Assembly (NCBI GenBank): GCA_020002185.1
Contig: CM034533.1
Span: 51,913,568-51,977,567 of the forward strand
Source of the DNA: Paraescarpia echinospica
Taxonomy: Eukaryota > Annelida > Polychaeta > Sabellida > Siboglinidae
DNA length: 64,000 bases
Direction of reading: 5' to 3'
Under the pieces are notes generated by a model. It saw nothing but the letters and a program-made list of their open reading frames with translations, did no database searches and was not told the DNA's origin. The stretch's first letter is position 1; every line of letters starts with the position of its first letter. The position numbers and the translations under genes were made by a program. Positions 60,012 to 64,000 of this stretch are shown here, piece after piece.

Positions 60012-60313
60012 CCGGACCTCCATGGTTGTCAATCGTCATAGGCTCTGTGCTTGGTGTCGTGTTCCTTGTCCTGGTCGTCATTCTCGTCTTCCACATTGTG
60101 AGGACGGTGAGGAAGAACCGCGTCATGGACAAGTCTCCCAACGGCAGTGAAGCCGGCTATCCTAACTACATGGTGCGTCAACCGGTCAACCGAAGGATCT
60201 GGCAGGATCGCGGCAACTCCATGCAGGAGCCTCACGAAACTCCAATGCAAGATGCGTACAATCATCAAAGAATGAACGTTATCAGCAAGGCGATGGACCG
60301 GTTCTCCAACATT
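60012..60313 (+). CDS. Transmembrane and juxtamembrane exon
   Basis: 302 nt, phase 1 to 0 (acceptor TTCCACGCAG, donor GTGAGT). AGPPW, a 24-residue hydrophobic helix starting LSIVIGSVLGVVF, then RTVRKNR as stop-transfer, followed by a hydrophilic tail rich in Asn, Gln and Arg with SPNGSEAGYPNYMV, QPVNRRIWQDRGNSMQ and DAYNHQRMNVISKAMDRFSN. Tyrosines at GYPNYM could be phosphorylation sites, but no defined SH2 or endocytic motif is evident. About 90% identical in protein to 8099-8400. Confidence 0.94.
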
Positions 60314-61191
60314 GTGAGTATATTCATTGTGTGTCCAGTTTCAGCTCCTGAGCGGCCAAAAACTAAGAACCTCATGACGTAATCGATGTATTATTGTTAC
60401 TACTACTACTACTACTATTACTAGTAGTAGTAGTAGTAGTACCAGTACTAATACTGCTGCTGCTAATACTATTACTACGAGTAATAGTAGTAATTCTAGT
60501 AGCAGCAGTAGTAGGAAGATTAGTAGTAGTGTATGTTTTTTTTCTCAAAACTTACTAAGACTGGTCGCTTCATTCGTAACCTGATATGTGGCTGTTTATA
60601 GTATATAGAATTACTTGATATATTTGTTTATATTAAATTACCCGTGTTACCCATGTGTGTGGTGCAAAATTTCACAGAGTCAATAAATAGTATGTTTGAA
60701 TAAATGGGATGGTATTGAAGGGGGCTCGATATTTCAAAAGGCTGTCCAAGGAGTTCCAGTGGCTGCATTTAATGGTTTTCTCTGCTAGTAGTATAGTACA
60801 ATCAGCTTCGACCCACCCGTGGAGTAACAAACTAAGAGCAGCAATTGTCACAATATGAACGTAAAACTCGTTCCTATGAACTATGATTTCTGATCTGCAT
60901 TGCATGCAGCAGATAAGTTTTAACTCCACTCTAGTGGCGCCACCTGGGGAATGACCGACAACTCACTGAAACTAGAAAAATGTACAAAATATATATATCT
61001 TTCACATATGTATCCACTTGTTAATTCATACGAGCGAAAGGAACCGAGTGAATATAGAAAGAGGCGAGTGGAGAGAACACAGACTTACATTGATCCAAAA
61101 TTAACGTGTTGATATTATATATAATCATATACTGACCAGTTATCTTGTACACACGTAGCATACACATAAAATATGCATGTTAATTTTACAG
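60314..61191 (+). other. Intron with TAC/TAG trinucleotide tracts
   Basis: The tract 60390-60530 combines TAC runs and their inverse TAG/GTA runs, so it can fold back. The remainder has no coding signal. Confidence 0.6.
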
Positions 61192-61275
61192 AATTGGGGA
61201 CTTGTTCGCAATTTCGGACGGCAGAATGGACCTCAACGACAGAAGTTGCATCGCGGGCCAGCGACCAATGAATGG
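61192..61275 (+). CDS. Cytoplasmic-tail exon
   Basis: 84 nt, phase 0-0 (acceptor ATTTTACAG, donor GTGAGA). Reads NWGLVRNFGRQNGPQRQKL then HRGPATNEW. Basic and glutamine-rich. Homologous to 7307-7393, which has one more codon. Confidence 0.9.
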
Positions 61276-62291
61276 GTGAGAGTCGATTGTAATCAGTGAT
61301 GTTGAACATTATCATTTGTTTGTTCTGAATGGGCACGCATTGATTATGTCTGCCTCGTAGACATGTGTGCTATTATTATACATGAAGATGATAACGATGA
61401 AAAGTTGAACTATAATGTCACAATGCTGCTACTGTTGTCTGCGAAAATATATTTACTTTATCGGAACCTTCACAAAATAGGCGTTTAATCTACCGGTACA
61501 TTAGTAAATAATACATTTGACTTAATGCATTATCAGGTTGATAATTGGAAGTCAAAGACAATATATTTTCAGTAGTATTTGTTAAATAAGGGATATTGTG
61601 TTTTTGTTTATTTGGTTATTTTAACAGGATCTACATTGCAGTAATTTGTTAAGAATTAGTATATAATTGTAGTTACGTTGTGATGAACATTTGTTACTGG
61701 TTGGATAAATGTATGAGGAGTCGCACAAACTGGGCCAAAAAAGGAGGACTGGACACCAAAAACAAAAACAAAAGTAAACTAAAAGTGCTTTAAAATAAAT
61801 GAAAAACTGTCTACCATCTAAGATCCCTGTACTCATTATTATGTGGCGCAGGGCCAAGTGAAGTTCATGATGTAAGTTACATGGTGTCCTTTTACTAATA
61901 TGAGATTGTGAAACTCTTCAGAATTCAAAATATGCTTGACTGATGTATGCTAGTACCTCATCAGAATCCAACCAAAAGACTTTTTAAATGTTAAGAATGA
62001 TAAGAGCACTCTGGACCCGAAATGGTGGACACTGTAACTTACATTATCCACCACATTGTCCACAACCACAATTTTTTTCAAACAACACTAAACAGGCAAG
62101 ATGTGTTTTTTGTCTCTTCGTTCTTCATAGGCCCAAGATACACCACAAATGTTATCAACAGGAATTGTCCACAAATTAGCTGGTTATGTAACGTAAATAA
62201 AAGGACACCAATTTGGCCCAGTATTGTGCGACTCCTCATTTATAACAACTGCATAAATATTATATTCAACTTGTAACTTTTTCCGTTACAG
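61276..62291 (+). other. Last intron
   Basis: AT-rich, 1016 bp. The homologous intron in the minus gene (6842-7306) is only 465 bp. A possible inserted segment lies between about 61690 and 62240, where AGGAGTCGCACAA on the left and the inverse TTGTGCGACTCCT on the right form inverted repeats, suggesting a small inserted element. Confidence 0.55.
61712..62238. mobile_element. Putative small inverted-repeat element in the last intron
   Basis: GAGGAGTCGCACAA with CTGGGCCAAA (61712-61739) is mirrored by TTTGGCCCAGTATTGTGCGACTCCTC (62212-62238), giving about 24 bp of imperfect inverted termini over 527 bp. Adjacent inner segments (AAAAAGGAGGAC, and AAAAGGACACCA in direct sense) do not extend the match. 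No ORF of note. Confidence 0.5.
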
Positions 62292-62312
62292 TCATGGACT
62301 GCAGCAGAGTGA
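62292..62312 (+). CDS. Last coding exon segment, C-terminus SWTAAE-stop
   Basis: Acceptor TTCCGTTACAG, then six codons and TGA 62310-62312. Conserved as SWTAAD-stop in the paralogue. A 50-codon frame from ATG 62294 is not the real C-terminus: it is out of phase and interrupted in the paralogue. Confidence 0.85.
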   Translation, partial: SWTAAE

Positions 62313-63510
62313 GAAGAGGTCAGTTGATAAGACACATCCCGGACAACGACAACGATCGATTTGACCACAGTTTCTCAACCAACGGCGTAGTGACTAACAA
62401 AGAGCCTTCACTTAACAAGGCAACGCTTGCTTTGCCAAATAACGTGTTATGATGTTCCTAAAGAAATATGCATTTATTTGAAAATACATGCGTACGCAGA
62501 TATAAATACGCACGCACGCACGTTTAATTATAAGTTACACTATCTTTCCAGGATGTTAGGGTTCACACGGACGTGAAATCATTGATACTAAATAGGCTGA
62601 TTTCGTTGAGGTAACACTCAGATGGGAACAACAGAGGCATGAGAGTTAACATTCAGTGTTGTATATTATTGTTTTAATAGTATATATTATTATGTTAATT
62701 GCTCTTGAATGTATGATTTACTCATGAAATGTATTGTCACATATATTGTGTTAAATCCATGTATATGTTAATAATGTTTAAACGTAATATGTAACAACTA
62801 TGATTTTGTAAACATTTAGTAGTAATTATGGGTATCACAGACATCATAGCAAGGCATGATTAGCTGTACTATACGAATACAATAAATTAATTAACATTAT
62901 TTAGGTAATTAACGTCTTTGATATGTTAAAAAGAAATTGTTTGAATGAATACAATCAATACTTGAAGTTTATTAATACGGCGCAATTCTTAGCATTGGTT
63001 TCCACTTAGAAACATGATGGATGCAAGCAATATTGTGAAGAAACCTGCTTTTCACTGTAGCACCATGCGCATATTTTTTTCTTATTCCTAAGCATGTTTT
63101 GCTGATATGAAATAACCTATTAATTAAACTGTTTGTTTTTTAAACAAAATTGCACTATTTGATACTAGCTTAAGCTCGTTGGTTGTTACATTAGATTTAG
63201 TATGTAGCATATTAAAATGTTTCGATGTTGAAAGTCTAACATCCATTTCCTATAAGTTCTTTTATATATTTAATACACTACATGTTGTCTTACCATTGGT
63301 AAAATTAAATAGCACCATTTAATATGGGATCACACTTATTATCGCATTAACTGTTTTTGCAGAATATGATACATATATATATATATATATATATTTGATA
63401 AACAAGAAATGTTTTTGATTCATGTTGTTTGTAATAACGATGGTTTCCTCTCTACTGTAACAATAACACATTTAGTATTACAAATAAAGCTGCTACAACA
63501 TCGAACAACA
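62313..63510 (+). other. 3' UTR of the main gene
   Basis: About 1.2 kb with several blocks conserved in the minus-strand paralogue, including 62559-62602 (two mismatches in 44). A (TA)n run lies at 63373-63392. Confidence 0.7.
63483..63488 (+). terminator. Poly(A) signal AATAAA
   Basis: Aligned with the paralogue's AATAAA (5689-5684) and followed by similar sequence. Another AATAAA at about 62879 could be an alternative upstream site. Confidence 0.6.
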
Positions 63511-64000
63511 TTCTTGCCTTTATTGATGTTGCCAGTCATAAAGTTATCTTTTATTTAGTTCTTCACTTCAGTGAATGTTGACAATAGGACAAGTTATTTG
63601 TATGTGCAGGTCTAACGAGACTAGCTGGCAGAGGTTTCGAAGTCTACCTCTTTGGTAGTAGAGCACACTGTTTTTCTTCATGTTTTGGATAACCTCACAG
63701 TCTAACGTTATAGTGCCGAAATTTACCGCTAGACCGATATTTACCGGTATAATGTTGTATTCCGATTTTAAATCATCCTAAACCTGATGAATTTCAAATT
63801 AAAAAAAATTATAATCCAGATATACTGTCTAACTAACATCTCACGTAGAGCATGAGCCAAAATAATATAAATATAACTAAAATGAAAAATATTATCCGGT
63901 CATGGAGCGTTCCCTTTTCCGTAGGCATTGCTCCTTGAGACTGGAGCGCGAGGCTCGTGGCGACAGATCCCTTCTAGGGCAATCAATTTACGAAAAGCGG
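63511..64000. other. Intergenic, nothing recognised
   Basis: Unique AT-rich sequence; GC rises near the right edge (63900 on) without a recognisable motif. Confidence 0.4.

Noticed and set aside
62294..62452. Open frame from ATG 62294 as an alternative C-terminus
   Set aside because: Out of phase with the preceding exon, and the same frame is stopped in the minus-strand paralogue; SWTAA[ED] is the conserved end.

Overview
This is eukaryotic, almost certainly invertebrate-animal, genomic DNA. It has intron-rich genes with GT..AG junctions, EGF-like and SEA extracellular domains, long AT-rich introns, abundant microsatellites, and a dense mix of LINE, Gypsy LTR, hAT, pogo and other DNA transposons. 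Nothing prokaryotic is present. I cannot name the species. A run of exactly 1000 N (40234-41233) marks a scaffold gap.

Layout. 1-5.4 kb: broken LINE pieces on both strands and a spliced SGNH-esterase-like fragment. 5.67-9.73 kb, minus strand: the 3' half of a membrane-protein gene (half of a SEA domain, transmembrane exon, cytoplasmic tail, long 3' UTR). 9.9-15.5 kb: short DNA-transposon relics, a hAT element inside a pyrimidine-rich repeat, GA/CAGA repeats and a G-rich minisatellite. 15.6-18.3 kb: a decayed LINE. 19.6-23.6 kb: a decayed Gypsy element (minus). 23.69-26.72 kb: a pogo-like transposon with TA duplication and inverted termini. 26.7-34.6 kb: a Gypsy element with two near-identical LTRs and a 5-bp target duplication but an internally inverted RT/RNase H block; rearranged copies of an unknown repeat lie on both sides. 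35.15-37.84 kb: a DNA transposon with long inverted ends. 38.3-40.2 kb: an L2/CR1-like LINE cut by the gap. 41.2-63.5 kb, plus strand: the main gene.

The main gene (41946-62312, 5' end lost in or beyond the gap) encodes a type I membrane protein. Its visible exons join without any frame error into 852 codons plus stop. They give ten EGF-like domains from a tandem array of about 2.6-kb units (two EGF exons per unit), a Thr/Pro-rich linker, two consecutive SEA domains each with a GS[IV] self-cleavage motif, two more EGF domains from a displaced sixth unit, a 21-nt microexon, a transmembrane segment and a cytoplasmic tail ending SWTAAE. This EGF-SEA-EGF-TM order recalls transmembrane mucins, probably by convergence. 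Every extracellular module is bounded by phase-1 introns, so modules can be added, lost or skipped in frame.

The minus-strand gene at the left end is an inverted paralogue of its 3' half. Exon lengths, splice phases, a SWTAAD C-terminus, parts of the 3' UTR and the poly(A) signal position match. It lacks the second SEA domain, the extra EGF pair and the microexon, and the exons that remain still join in frame.

The most interesting material is the homogenising EGF array. One recurrent ACG-to-ATG change removes the O-fucose acceptor Thr in four of six EGF-B copies, and the displaced unit U6 is a mosaic of array variants. The inverted Gypsy element is the next most notable feature.
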